Below, in pieces: positions 25,400 to 33,948 of a DNA stretch of 64,000 bases. The stretch is taken from positions 62,001 to 126,000 of the forward strand of contig MKTL01000005.1 in assembly GCA_001897605.1 (NCBI GenBank), in the 5' to 3' direction. Below the pieces are notes generated by a model that saw nothing but the letters and a program-made list of their open reading frames with translations, was not told the DNA's origin and ran no database searches. The translations under genes were made by a program, and so were the position numbers. Each line of letters opens with the position of its first letter. Position 1 is the stretch's first letter. The DNA comes from Clostridiales bacterium 38-18. GTDB taxonomy: Bacteria; Bacillota; Clostridia; Peptostreptococcales; Acidaminobacteraceae.

Positions 25400-27335
25400 A
25401 GCAATTGAATTTGAAAATTTTAGAAACTTCAAGGGAAGAAATAGAATTACTTTTGATATCAATAAACCAGTAACAATAATATATGGTAAAAATGGTGATG
25501 GAAAGACAACATTACATCAATTGTTTCAATGGATATTTTACAATAAGGTAAACTTCAATAGAACTGCTACTGAAAAAATGTACAATCATGAATTTGAATC
25601 TGAAATGGATTATGAGCAGGTTTTTGAGGTTAAGGGAAGCATAGATTTTATTGATAATAATGAAAGGTATTCTGTTAATAGAACTTGGACTTACCAAAAA
25701 GGTATTCTAGAATCAAAAAAAATTAAAGAAGAAGTAAGTATTTTTAAGATGAACAATGACAACTGGGATAAATTGCATGATTATGAAGCAATTATTGAAG
25801 AATTGTTGCCTTCAGGGTTAGCGGATTATTTTTTCTTTGATGGAGAAAGTATGATTGCAGATTTGAAAGTGAAGGGGAAAGAGTCGGCTAATAAATTAAA
25901 AGAAGCACTTTACACAATTTTTGATCTTAACATTTTTGAGCAGGCATTAAATCATATTGGTTCCAATGAGTTAAAAACTACGATAATGGGACAGTTATAT
26001 CTTAGTAAAGGTGATTCTAATACTGATGAACAAGTTGTTGTAACCAGGACTAACATAAATAATATACAGAATAAAATTTCTGAATATGAAGAAAAAAAGA
26101 AAACATTAGCAAATCAAGAAAAATTATTAAATAAATCCATACAACATATTTCTGAGACAATAGGGAAGGCAAAATCTTCTGAGGAGTATGAAAAGGAAAG
26201 AAATTTATTAAAGAAACAAAGAGAAATTTTTTTAGAGAATGAAGGTAATGCTTATAAGCAATTCGGTGATGAAGTAAGTATAATGTATCCAAAGATTTTG
26301 ATTAGTAGAAGAATAGAGGATGCAAAAAGACTTATTAAACTAAAAGCAGATAGCAATGTATTACTTCAAGGTGTAAATAGAAAATTGATTGAAGTTCTTC
26401 TAAATGAAAAAAATTGTATCTGCGGTAATGAGTTGAAAGATGAAGAAAAAAATAATTTAATTAAATATTTAGGTCTTTTACCACCACTTTCGTATCAGCA
26501 AACGTATGACAATTTTACAAAAGAAGCTAGGAAATGGGGCGTTAATTATAATAGAGATTTAATTGAAAAACCAATCAAAGATGTATTAAGCAATAGACAA
26601 CAAGCAGATAACTGTGATAAAAAGATTAGAGAAATTGATAAAGAAGCTAAAGAACAAAAGGATATTCAACAATTAGTAATAGATCGAAAAAAAGCAGAGG
26701 AGGAAGTTGAGATAATCAAAAATGATTTGATTAGTATCGAGACAGAATTGGCCAAGTTTGTGATTTATAGAAAGCAACAAATGAAGAAGTATGATGAGTT
26801 AACTGAAAAAACGGATTTAAATAAAAAAAATGCTCATATGATATCTATTATGAATAAAGTTAAGAACTATTTTGAAAATGAGTTGCATGATAATGCAAAA
26901 TACTATAGTGAGAAACTACAATCTGAAATCCAAGAATTATTGAATTCAATGCTGACTTCAAAGAGGAAAGTAACAGTCTCAAATGATTTTTTTGTTAGAG
27001 TTATTGATAGTTATGATGACGAATCAAAATCCGAAGGGCAATTTGCGGTTGTTACTTTCGCTTATATTGGAGGTATATTTAATCTTTTAAAAGAGGTTAT
27101 GAATGACTCACCAAAAGAGTATCCTTTAGTATTAGATGGTCCTTTTTCTAAACTAGACGAAGATCAAAAAAGAAATGTTATAATAGCAATTCCTCAATAT
27201 GCTCCACAAATTATTCTATTTTCTAAAGATAATTTGGAAGGGTTATTTGCTGAAGAAAACATTGGAAAAACTTGGACAATTTTAAGTAATGATGAAAAAA
27301 ATGTGGCGGAAATTAAGGAAGGTTTTTTATGGTAA
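25389..27335 (+). CDS. Rad50/DndD-like SMC-type ATPase of the five-gene cassette
   Basis: The 648-residue protein has an N-terminal P-loop (GKNGDGKTT, 33-41), a FFFDGES segment (148-154) and a long coiled coil (about 220-500) interrupted by CICGNEL (343-349) at the hinge. The coil is followed by an ABC signature-like stretch (KSEGQFAVVTF, about 548-557) and Walker B (PLVLDGPFSKLD, about 579-590). The architecture is that of Rad50, RecN and DndD. The hinge has CxC rather than the Rad50 CxxC zinc hook. It is distinct from the dndD gene at 29381, so the locus has two such ATPases. The start is GTG 25389 behind AAAGGG; it overlaps both neighbours. Confidence 0.82.
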   Translation: MKIEAIEFENFRNFKGRNRITFDINKPVTIIYGKNGDGKTTLHQLFQWIFYNKVNFNRTATEKMYNHEFESEMDYEQVFEVKGSIDFIDNNERYSVNRTWTYQKGILESKKIKEEVSIFKMNNDNWDKLHDYEAIIEELLPSGLADYFFFDGESMIADLKVKGKESANKLKEALYTIFDLNIFEQALNHIGSNELKTTIMGQLYLSKGDSNTDEQVVVTRTNINNIQNKISEYEEKKKTLANQEKLLNKSIQHISETIGKAKSSEEYEKERNLLKKQREIFLENEGNAYKQFGDEVSIMYPKILISRRIEDAKRLIKLKADSNVLLQGVNRKLIEVLLNEKNCICGNELKDEEKNNLIKYLGLLPPLSYQQTYDNFTKEARKWGVNYNRDLIEKPIKDVLSNRQQADNCDKKIREIDKEAKEQKDIQQLVIDRKKAEEEVEIIKNDLISIETELAKFVIYRKQQMKKYDELTEKTDLNKKNAHMISIMNKVKNYFENELHDNAKYYSEKLQSEIQELLNSMLTSKRKVTVSNDFFVRVIDSYDDESKSEGQFAVVTFAYIGGIFNLLKEVMNDSPKEYPLVLDGPFSKLDEDQKRNVIIAIPQYAPQIILFSKDNLEGLFAEENIGKTWTILSNDEKNVAEIKEGFLW

Positions 27336-27829
27336 TAAGCTCGGATATTCTATTAAAAGGAAAAATTTGGCGAAATACTGTTTCTGCATTAAGTAATATT
27401 TTTAAAACACGAACGAATTACAGTATTTTTGTTATTTGCAGTACAATTGGAATAATGTATGATAAGCAAATAGAAAGTTTTGAAGAAAACTCAGAAGATC
27501 CAATATATGTTCCTAGAAATGTAATATCACAGTATGGAGACGAACTGGATTTTATATTTCAGACAGCAATACTTACTACAGAGTTGATAGACTTAAATGA
27601 AGAAAAAAGATTGGAACTAGCATTTGGTGAAGAAAATAAAGAAGAATTTGACAAAGTCAAATTCTTAATCAAGTATGCTAATTTTGGTATTACTAAACTT
27701 AGTGAAAAAATTGGAATAGACGAGCTTGAAACGATTGAAAATATTAAAATTTTTTTAGTAAGTACAGTTGAAGGTAGTAACTTTGAAATTGATTCAATTG
27801 AAGATGCTATCGAAGAAATTGATTTTTAA
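27329..27829 (+). CDS. Hypothetical 166-residue protein, last gene of the five-gene cassette
   Basis: The gene starts 7 bp inside the ATPase gene and closes the cassette, 18 bp before the 3' end of the convergent dndA. The product is acidic, mostly helical, without membrane segments or known catalytic motifs. Its opening (SSDILLKGKIWRNTVSALSNIF) and the FVICSTIGIMYDKQIE segment are the most distinctive parts. It resembles nothing I can name; uncharacterised dnd-associated protein families exist and are the first place to look. Confidence 0.65.
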   Translation: MVISSDILLKGKIWRNTVSALSNIFKTRTNYSIFVICSTIGIMYDKQIESFEENSEDPIYVPRNVISQYGDELDFIFQTAILTTELIDLNEEKRLELAFGEENKEEFDKVKFLIKYANFGITKLSEKIGIDELETIENIKIFLVSTVEGSNFEIDSIEDAIEEIDF

Positions 27830-27847
27830 AATTATTTAGTTTATTAA

Positions 27848-28978
27848 TTAGTTGTTATAACTCGAGATTAGAAGTTGATATAATTCATCAACTAAGCATT
27901 CGTGTTTCAGTAAAAATTTATTGATAGAAATTCTAATATAGTTTGCTTCATAATTATTCAATTCTTCCAAAACATAACTCTTTTCATTAATAGAACAAGC
28001 AGAACCTGTCGAGATTGCGAAATCTGTAGAATTTTGCTTACAAAATAGTTCGTTATTAATTCCAGGGATACTTAAGTTTATGAGTCCTGGAATTTTTTTT
28101 GATTTACTACCATTTAATTTTATTTTGGGGTTTGCATAATGAAGTTTATCTAGTAATTCAACTTCGAATTTTTTCATTTCTTCAATGTAAATTAACATAT
28201 CCCTTTTTGCAATTTCACAAGCTTTCCCAAATCCTACAATATCATGCATTGCGTGTGTTCCCCCACGCATTTTAAACTCTTGTGAGCCGCCATGAATAAG
28301 AGCTGGTAGTTTATGTCTTATTCCTAGCTCATCAGGCCCTAAATATGCAGCTCCCACACCTTTTGGGCCGTATATCTTATGAGAAGAAAATGAAAGAAAA
28401 TCTACGGGTGTATTATTCAAATCTATTGGCATTTTTCCAACTGCTTGAGTAGCATCAGTATGAAACAATACACCTTTTGCATGTGTAATGGAACAAGCTT
28501 TATTAATATCATTGATCGTCCCAATTTCATTATTAACCCACATTAAGGTAACTAATACTGTATCAGATCTTATAGATTTTTCTAGTTGATCTAAATCAAA
28601 CAAACCCTCAGAATCAACATTTAAATAAGTGACCTCATATCCCTGTGTTTCAAGAAACTTACATGTTTCAAGAACCGATTTATGTTCAATTTTACTTGTA
28701 ATTATATGTTTTCCTTTATTTCTATACTTTTCAGCGATACCTTTAATTATGAAATTATTACTTTCAGAAGCTCCGCTAGTAAACAATATATTTTCAGGTT
28801 CAACATTTAGTAATGTAGCAACATGTTTGCGTGCTTCACTCAATGCGCTTTGTGCTTCAAGTGCTTGTGGATAATACTTACTAGCTGGATTCCCGTATTG
28901 AGTCTTCATGTATTCTATCATAGTCTCAAGTACTTCTGGATCAATTGGAGTTGTAGCTGCTGAATCTAGATAAATCAT
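27848..28978 (-). CDS. dndA: Cysteine desulfurase of the DNA phosphorothioation system
   Basis: DndA (376 residues) is a PLP-dependent cysteine desulfurase that supplies sulfur to DndC. The PLP lysine is Lys201 in SFSSHKIYGPKG, and the catalytic cysteine is Cys328 in STGSACS, within the usual mobile loop. The length fits NifS/IscS-like DndA proteins. It is the last gene of dndBCDEA and shares one base with the dndE stop. Its position in the operon, rather than the sequence alone, supports the DndA role over a housekeeping IscS. Confidence 0.88.
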   Translation of the reverse strand: MIYLDSAATTPIDPEVLETMIEYMKTQYGNPASKYYPQALEAQSALSEARKHVATLLNVEPENILFTSGASESNNFIIKGIAEKYRNKGKHIITSKIEHKSVLETCKFLETQGYEVTYLNVDSEGLFDLDQLEKSIRSDTVLVTLMWVNNEIGTINDINKACSITHAKGVLFHTDATQAVGKMPIDLNNTPVDFLSFSSHKIYGPKGVGAAYLGPDELGIRHKLPALIHGGSQEFKMRGGTHAMHDIVGFGKACEIAKRDMLIYIEEMKKFEVELLDKLHYANPKIKLNGSKSKKIPGLINLSIPGINNELFCKQNSTDFAISTGSACSINEKSYVLEELNNYEANYIRISINKFLLKHECLVDELYQLLISSYNN

Positions 28979-29361
28979 TAGATTGTGCCTCCTCTAATTG
29001 GATTGAAATATTCATTAATAAAAGCATCAAAACTACCACAAAGATCGATTTCACTTTTCAGGAGTCTAACACCTTGCTCTAAATGTGCTTTTAAATAGAC
29101 GCTAAAATAATCATCATCCGCTATGAACTGTCCTTCTTTATGTTTAATTAATTCCTTGAAAATTACATCAAGATCTCCCGTCAATACAGGTCTATGAAAT
29201 TCTTGACCATTTGAATCGTATGAAAAATCTAGAACGGTATTTTTTTTAATTGAGAGAATAATGCCGTATCGACATATAATATTTGGTGTTAGTCGTGTCT
29301 TTGTTTCTAATTCTGATAATATATTCTTAGCCTCTAAGGAGGTGTATAATCTTGTTTTCAT
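28978..29361 (-). CDS. dndE: DNA sulfur modification protein DndE
   Basis: The 127-residue protein has the features of DndE: a TSLEAKNILSELETKTRLTP start with a conserved helical segment, then LLKSEIDLCGSFDAFINEYF near the C terminus. DndE is a small tetrameric protein proposed to bind nicked DNA and is needed for phosphorothioation. It lies 19 bp after dndD and overlaps dndA by one base. AGGAG precedes the ATG. Position between dndD and dndA makes the call firm. Confidence 0.85.
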   Translation of the reverse strand: MKTRLYTSLEAKNILSELETKTRLTPNIICRYGIILSIKKNTVLDFSYDSNGQEFHRPVLTGDLDVIFKELIKHKEGQFIADDDYFSVYLKAHLEQGVRLLKSEIDLCGSFDAFINEYFNPIRGGTI

Positions 29362-29380
29362 ATTTAGCTCCTAAAAGAAA

Positions 29381-31267
29381 TTACTTCTTATAATAGTCTA
29401 TTTCTATGGTTTTATTTATTCTACTGCTTAAACTTTTTTGAGTTTCATGATCAATTTCAGAGTCAGTAGCTAGTATGATCACTTGACCCGAAGTAGAATC
29501 TAAAAGTGTATTCAAAAGGTTCTGTCTATGGTTTTGATCTAAACGACCTAATAAGGTATCAAAAACAAGAGGTGTTACACGTTTTGTAGTTTTTAAAATT
29601 GATATTAATAAACATAACGTAAAAATTTGTCTCTCTCCAGCAGAAATCTGTAAATGAGATAGTTCATTTGATTCGAAATCTAAGAAGCAAATACCATGTT
29701 CTGTTAGCATAACTTCACTAATAAAGTTTTCTTTTCTAATGATTGAGTTAAACATAGTAAGTGTATCATTTTTTATGGTATTGAGTTTTGTTGTTTTAAT
29801 CTTATGGATGTACTCATCCAATACTCTATTTGTTTTAATCAATAATTGATCAACATTAGTTGTTTTTAGTACTTTCCAGATATGATTGACTATGTCATCC
29901 TTTTTACTTTTTAGTTCATCTAGCTCATTGCTTAATATACTTAGTTCTGACTCAAGTTGACTGTATTTTATATTTAAGTTAGATAAGTTAGTCTGAACTG
30001 CCAAAAGCTCATCAAGATGCATTTTATATTCTGCAGTTTGCTTTTCAGTAGTAATTTTTTTAATTCTATCTAGATGTTGTCTTTTGGACTCAATATTATT
30101 TTTAAGAAGTTCAAAGCTTTCATACGAAAATGAGTTGATTTCTTTGGTAAACTTAAGTATTTGATTATAAGCTTCGTTTGATACATCATGTATTTTAGTG
30201 ATTTGAGTTTTAGAATCAAACTTATCTACTAATGCATTGAGAACTTGTGAAATCATTTTATCATCATAGTTTTCTAAATAAACTTTGAGATCGGTTGGTT
30301 TGATTTTTTTAATTTCAGACTTAATCATATTTGATCTAGTAAAATTACTTTCTGATTTCAATTGTGTTGTTAATTCATTTAGTTCGGGTTTTACTGCAAG
30401 AAATAAAATTTTATCTGCAACATTTTGTTTATATAGTTTGTTTAAATCATCAAGCTCTTTTTGAACTATTTTAACTTCAGAATCATCAAATTGCTCTAGG
30501 TTGTTAAATCCTTTCTTTGCTAATTCAATCTTAATGGTTTCTTGAGAGTTGATTTCATTTTTACATTCTGTAATTTGGTGAAGGATATCATTTATTTTGA
30601 TTTCAAGTACTGGGATTTTAGTTGAAATCTCATTTTTTTCTTTTTCTAGTAATTTCAAATCACTATTTTTAATTTTTGATAGAGCATATTTTTCCAAATC
30701 ACTTTTCAAGTTTTTATAATGATTTAAATTAAAAGCTGTTTCCAAAACTTCGACAATGTCATAATTTAAGATGCTAAGTTGATCTATTTTCTCTCCATCG
30801 AAAAAGAAGAGATCAAACAGCTCGATTGGATAATGTTGGTAAAATATATTTAAAAAATCATTTCGATCAACTTCATCAAGTATTCTGCTATTTTTCTTAA
30901 CGATTAATGTCTCAGTTAATTTTTGTTCCGTATATTGCCATTCCCTAGTTATTGTATATCGTCCATCTGAACCAAGAATATTTGAAATAAAATCAAGTTC
31001 AACACAATAATTTGAGTTCGAATTTTTCTTTGCATTGTTATTTAATAATGAGATTAAATAGTTTTGATAATCCTCATTAATAGATTTAACTTTAAAAATC
31101 ATTGAGCCATAAAAAGCCGTTTTAATTGAGTTAAGCAAAGTTGTTTTTCCTGCTCCGTTTTTACCAATTATCAATGTGAGATTATTTTCATTATCTGATG
31201 TGAAATCAATGATATTTTCACCTGAATATAATCCTAAATTTGTAATAATAATTCGTTCTAACCTCAT
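29381..31267 (-). CDS. dndD: DNA sulfur modification protein DndD (SMC-like ATPase)
   Basis: DndD (628 residues) is an ATPase thought to alter DNA structure during sulfur insertion. It shows the P-loop GKNGAGKTT (35-43), FFFDGEK (154-160), a long coiled coil (about 190-480), signature ISAGERQIFTL and Walker B PLVFDTLLGRLD. No CxxC zinc hook is present. It starts one base after the dndC stop, within the operon. It shares the P-loop, FFFDGE and overall plan with the second ATPase at 25389 but is clearly a different protein. Confidence 0.9.
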   Translation of the reverse strand: MRLERIIITNLGLYSGENIIDFTSDNENNLTLIIGKNGAGKTTLLNSIKTAFYGSMIFKVKSINEDYQNYLISLLNNNAKKNSNSNYCVELDFISNILGSDGRYTITREWQYTEQKLTETLIVKKNSRILDEVDRNDFLNIFYQHYPIELFDLFFFDGEKIDQLSILNYDIVEVLETAFNLNHYKNLKSDLEKYALSKIKNSDLKLLEKEKNEISTKIPVLEIKINDILHQITECKNEINSQETIKIELAKKGFNNLEQFDDSEVKIVQKELDDLNKLYKQNVADKILFLAVKPELNELTTQLKSESNFTRSNMIKSEIKKIKPTDLKVYLENYDDKMISQVLNALVDKFDSKTQITKIHDVSNEAYNQILKFTKEINSFSYESFELLKNNIESKRQHLDRIKKITTEKQTAEYKMHLDELLAVQTNLSNLNIKYSQLESELSILSNELDELKSKKDDIVNHIWKVLKTTNVDQLLIKTNRVLDEYIHKIKTTKLNTIKNDTLTMFNSIIRKENFISEVMLTEHGICFLDFESNELSHLQISAGERQIFTLCLLISILKTTKRVTPLVFDTLLGRLDQNHRQNLLNTLLDSTSGQVIILATDSEIDHETQKSLSSRINKTIEIDYYKK

Positions 31268-31268
31268 T

Positions 31269-32699
31269 TTATTCTCCTCGATTTAGTTCATATAGTTCTT
31301 CATGTACAATGTCTTTGTGTAATGTTTTATCGAGAGCTTTAATGATTCCACTACGTTTTTTTAACCCTTGATATTTGTTCTCTATTGTAATGAGTGATTT
31401 GATTAAATCTAAATCTACTTCCTCTTGTTTACATATTTCTTCAAGAAGATTTAAGTCGCTATCAATTGAGAACGGTTGATTTACATAACCAAAATAGTAA
31501 TCTTTATTTTTTACATTTTTATATATGATAGGCAATGAATCTTCCCAATCACCATCATCAATCCAATGTTGACGTATAAGTTCTAATTCTTCTTTTTTTA
31601 TCAAACTAATTTCATGAGTATTCGGTATACTAAATTTTGATTTCTCAGCTGTAGCCAAAGACTGATTGAATTGTTCTTCAGCTTCTAGTAGTTTCTCTAG
31701 CATGAGTTTTCGCCCTTTCATATTAAAAGGACCAACGCCACGTCTAGCATCTTCTCCAGTTCCTAATTGATATATTGAACCATCCATTCTATAATTTTGT
31801 CTGTAATCTACATTATCTCGAAGCGTATAAATGAAATTTCTAAATGATAATAGTGGGCGTAGTTCATCATAGCCATTTATTATAAATCCAGATAAGCTCT
31901 TGTCTTTAGTTACTACTGTACAAGTCCAACATCCAAATCTGCTTTGACCACATGATGGTGCATTTGCATCTTGCTGTATTGGACACTCAGATTCATCAGA
32001 GGCATCCATGTAAAGAGACAGTAATGTGTTTCCATCTGTTCCCCAAGGAGTTTGTGAGTTCATTAGGCAAGCCCAGATATCGTCATTTGAAAGATGTTCT
32101 ATTGGTGCATAAACAAACGCATCTTTATTAGTCGCATGTTTCTTTAGGATTTTACCTTCAACGGTGTTCTTTTTTATTGACTCAGACCTTGAATTGCTCT
32201 CAGCACTTCGAACACCAAGAACTACGACAACACTACCATTTTCTTTAGCCATCTGTTCGATATATTGATCAATAGGTTTTATTTTTAGTCTACTAGTACA
32301 CCACCTGAATTTTTGACGAGGAGTTGGATAACCTTTACCAATCATTAACACCCAGAAACTATCATTTAAATCAGGTGTAATTAATTTTGCCATTACATTT
32401 AAATTAGTTCTGACTGAGTATTGCTGCATCAAATTAATATTTAATGCTAAGTAATTAAGTATTAAAGGATTTTCTACTAATGTATCAGAAGAAACAATGT
32501 GGATTTCCTTTTTTCTTTCATTTTCAGGAAGTCTTGATATAGCTTCAATTATAAGCATGCAAGTCACTGTGCTATCTTTTCCTCCACTGTAACCGATAAC
32601 CCAAGGTCTATTATCACTTTTATAAACTTCTTGGATTTGTTCATATATATCATTTAGAACCTTGTCTTTTCCAAATTCTTGAATATAATTTCTAGCCAT
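31269..32699 (-). CDS. dndC: DNA phosphorothioation sulfurtransferase DndC
   Basis: DndC (476 residues) is a PAPS-reductase-like ATP pyrophosphatase that activates DNA for sulfur incorporation. The PP-loop SGGKDS lies at 38-43, followed by RWCTSRLKIKP and a cysteine cluster CPIQQ...SCGQSRFGCWTC that would hold an Fe-S cluster. The length is usual for DndC. It overlaps dndB by 8 bp and is followed after one base by dndD. This gene is the best single marker of the Dnd system in the window. Confidence 0.93.
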   Translation of the reverse strand: MARNYIQEFGKDKVLNDIYEQIQEVYKSDNRPWVIGYSGGKDSTVTCMLIIEAISRLPENERKKEIHIVSSDTLVENPLILNYLALNINLMQQYSVRTNLNVMAKLITPDLNDSFWVLMIGKGYPTPRQKFRWCTSRLKIKPIDQYIEQMAKENGSVVVVLGVRSAESNSRSESIKKNTVEGKILKKHATNKDAFVYAPIEHLSNDDIWACLMNSQTPWGTDGNTLLSLYMDASDESECPIQQDANAPSCGQSRFGCWTCTVVTKDKSLSGFIINGYDELRPLLSFRNFIYTLRDNVDYRQNYRMDGSIYQLGTGEDARRGVGPFNMKGRKLMLEKLLEAEEQFNQSLATAEKSKFSIPNTHEISLIKKEELELIRQHWIDDGDWEDSLPIIYKNVKNKDYYFGYVNQPFSIDSDLNLLEEICKQEEVDLDLIKSLITIENKYQGLKKRSGIIKALDKTLHKDIVHEELYELNRGE

Positions 32700-33774
32700 G
32701 ATATTGTTCCTTTCTTAATTTCTCTTCAGCCTTCATTTCTTCAGAAGACAGAGATAGACCTAACTGTTGTTTAATACCAATATAAGACATTTTTACAGTA
32801 TAAGCTGACTTACGTAAGCTTCCATCGGGTTGGACAAAACGGTGTAGCCAAAAACTATTTGTTCTCGACCAATCTATATCGTTGACTTGATAAATTTTCT
32901 GTTTCCAGTCCTGAATTCTAGATTTACAAATCTCATTTCCGATCCAACCAAGCGCTTCTAAACAGACTCCATAGGTAGATAAACTTGTTTGACGTGATGA
33001 ATAGGCGGAGACTTCGCCGTTAATAATATGCTTCCATTCATTAAAGTTTTCAAATAAATACGTCCAATACTCAATAACAAATGATTTTATTAGTAGATCA
33101 TTTTCGAAATCTAAATCTTGAACTAGTTTCTTTGTGGCATTGTGAAAACTACTTAAAGTGAAGATTTTCTTTGATTTTTTTCCAATTGAGTTGTTACTCT
33201 TCTCAACGAGATTAAACAGTCTATTGTTAGCAGAAAGAACCTCTTTGACAAGTTGCATCATAGGATCTCTATGATCATAAAGTATACTCAATGAGTTAGA
33301 TACATTTATTGCATGTCTATTTAGATCTGAGAACATTTGTTGACTTCTAATCAGACCTTGATCAACAAATAGAACTACTGAGATGTGCTGATTTTTAAGT
33401 CTAGGCTCTTCTTTTAAAGCTTCGTCAATAGCAGCTTTTCTGTGCTGACCATCATTAACCAATAAATTAGAATTCATGGATATATTTAAAACACCCAAAT
33501 CTTGGTTCTTTTCATAAGGTTCAAAAGCATATTCACCGTCAATAGATGCTGTTATAGATGAGAAAACATATGAATTTGGATTATTTATAATGTAATCTTT
33601 AATTTCTGGTATTCTTTTTTCATTTAAAATACGTTGAGCTCTTGATTCTTCTGGGATTTCATTATTATAAAAATTGAAAAGCTTACTTACAACTTCAAGA
33701 GGGCACATTACTGAATAAAATTCTCTATTAGCTTGCATACCTCTTATAGCGGGAAAAGAAAAACTAAATTTCAT
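32692..33774 (-). CDS. dndB: DndB, DGQHR-domain regulator of phosphorothioation
   Basis: DndB (360 residues) carries the family hallmark DGQHR (VNDGQHRKAAIDEAL, near residue 100) and the partner segment MFSDLNRHAINVSNSL. DndB acts as a regulator of the dnd operon and influences modification frequency in studied systems. It is the first gene; GAGAGG lies 8 bp before the ATG. The promoter region (33780-33830) contains two perfect palindromes that are candidate operators. It is divergent from the DUF262 gene at 33949. Confidence 0.9.
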   Translation of the reverse strand: MKFSFSFPAIRGMQANREFYSVMCPLEVVSKLFNFYNNEIPEESRAQRILNEKRIPEIKDYIINNPNSYVFSSITASIDGEYAFEPYEKNQDLGVLNISMNSNLLVNDGQHRKAAIDEALKEEPRLKNQHISVVLFVDQGLIRSQQMFSDLNRHAINVSNSLSILYDHRDPMMQLVKEVLSANNRLFNLVEKSNNSIGKKSKKIFTLSSFHNATKKLVQDLDFENDLLIKSFVIEYWTYLFENFNEWKHIINGEVSAYSSRQTSLSTYGVCLEALGWIGNEICKSRIQDWKQKIYQVNDIDWSRTNSFWLHRFVQPDGSLRKSAYTVKMSYIGIKQQLGLSLSSEEMKAEEKLRKEQYHG

Positions 33775-33790
33775 GTGAAATACCTCTCTT

Positions 33791-33822
33791 TACGTACGTA
33801 CTATTGTTATAGTATATACTAT
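33791..33822 (-). promoter_or_regulatory. Palindromes in the dnd promoter region
   Basis: TACGTACGTA (33791-33800) and ATAGTATATACTAT (33809-33822) are perfect palindromes 17-48 bp upstream of dndB, over the probable -10 area of the dnd promoter. They are candidate sites for DndB or another regulator. Confidence 0.45.
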
Positions 33823-33880
33823 TTTTACTCAAAATAGAACAAATATTCGAAAAAAATAAGTTGGAAATTATGGGAAAAAC

Positions 33881-33910
33881 TTGAGTGTAAAATTGAAAAT
33901 AAGCTATAAT
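33881..33910 (+). promoter_or_regulatory. Promoter of the DUF262 gene
   Basis: TTGAGT (33881-33886), 18 bp, TATAAT (33905-33910). AAAGGAG at 33937-33943 precedes the start. Confidence 0.6.
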
Positions 33911-33948
33911 GTTTATATTAAGTTAGATATAAATATAAAGGAGTCAAC

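Noticed and set aside
20516-27829. Cassette as DndFGH
   Set aside because: The protein sizes and domain content (alpha-CTD/sigma-4, PLD helicase, SMC ATPase) do not match DndF, DndG or DndH as I know them.
27848-28978. Housekeeping IscS/NifS for Fe-S cluster assembly
   Set aside because: Operon position directly after dndE, with a one-base overlap, favours DndA, and no iscU or nifU lies nearby.
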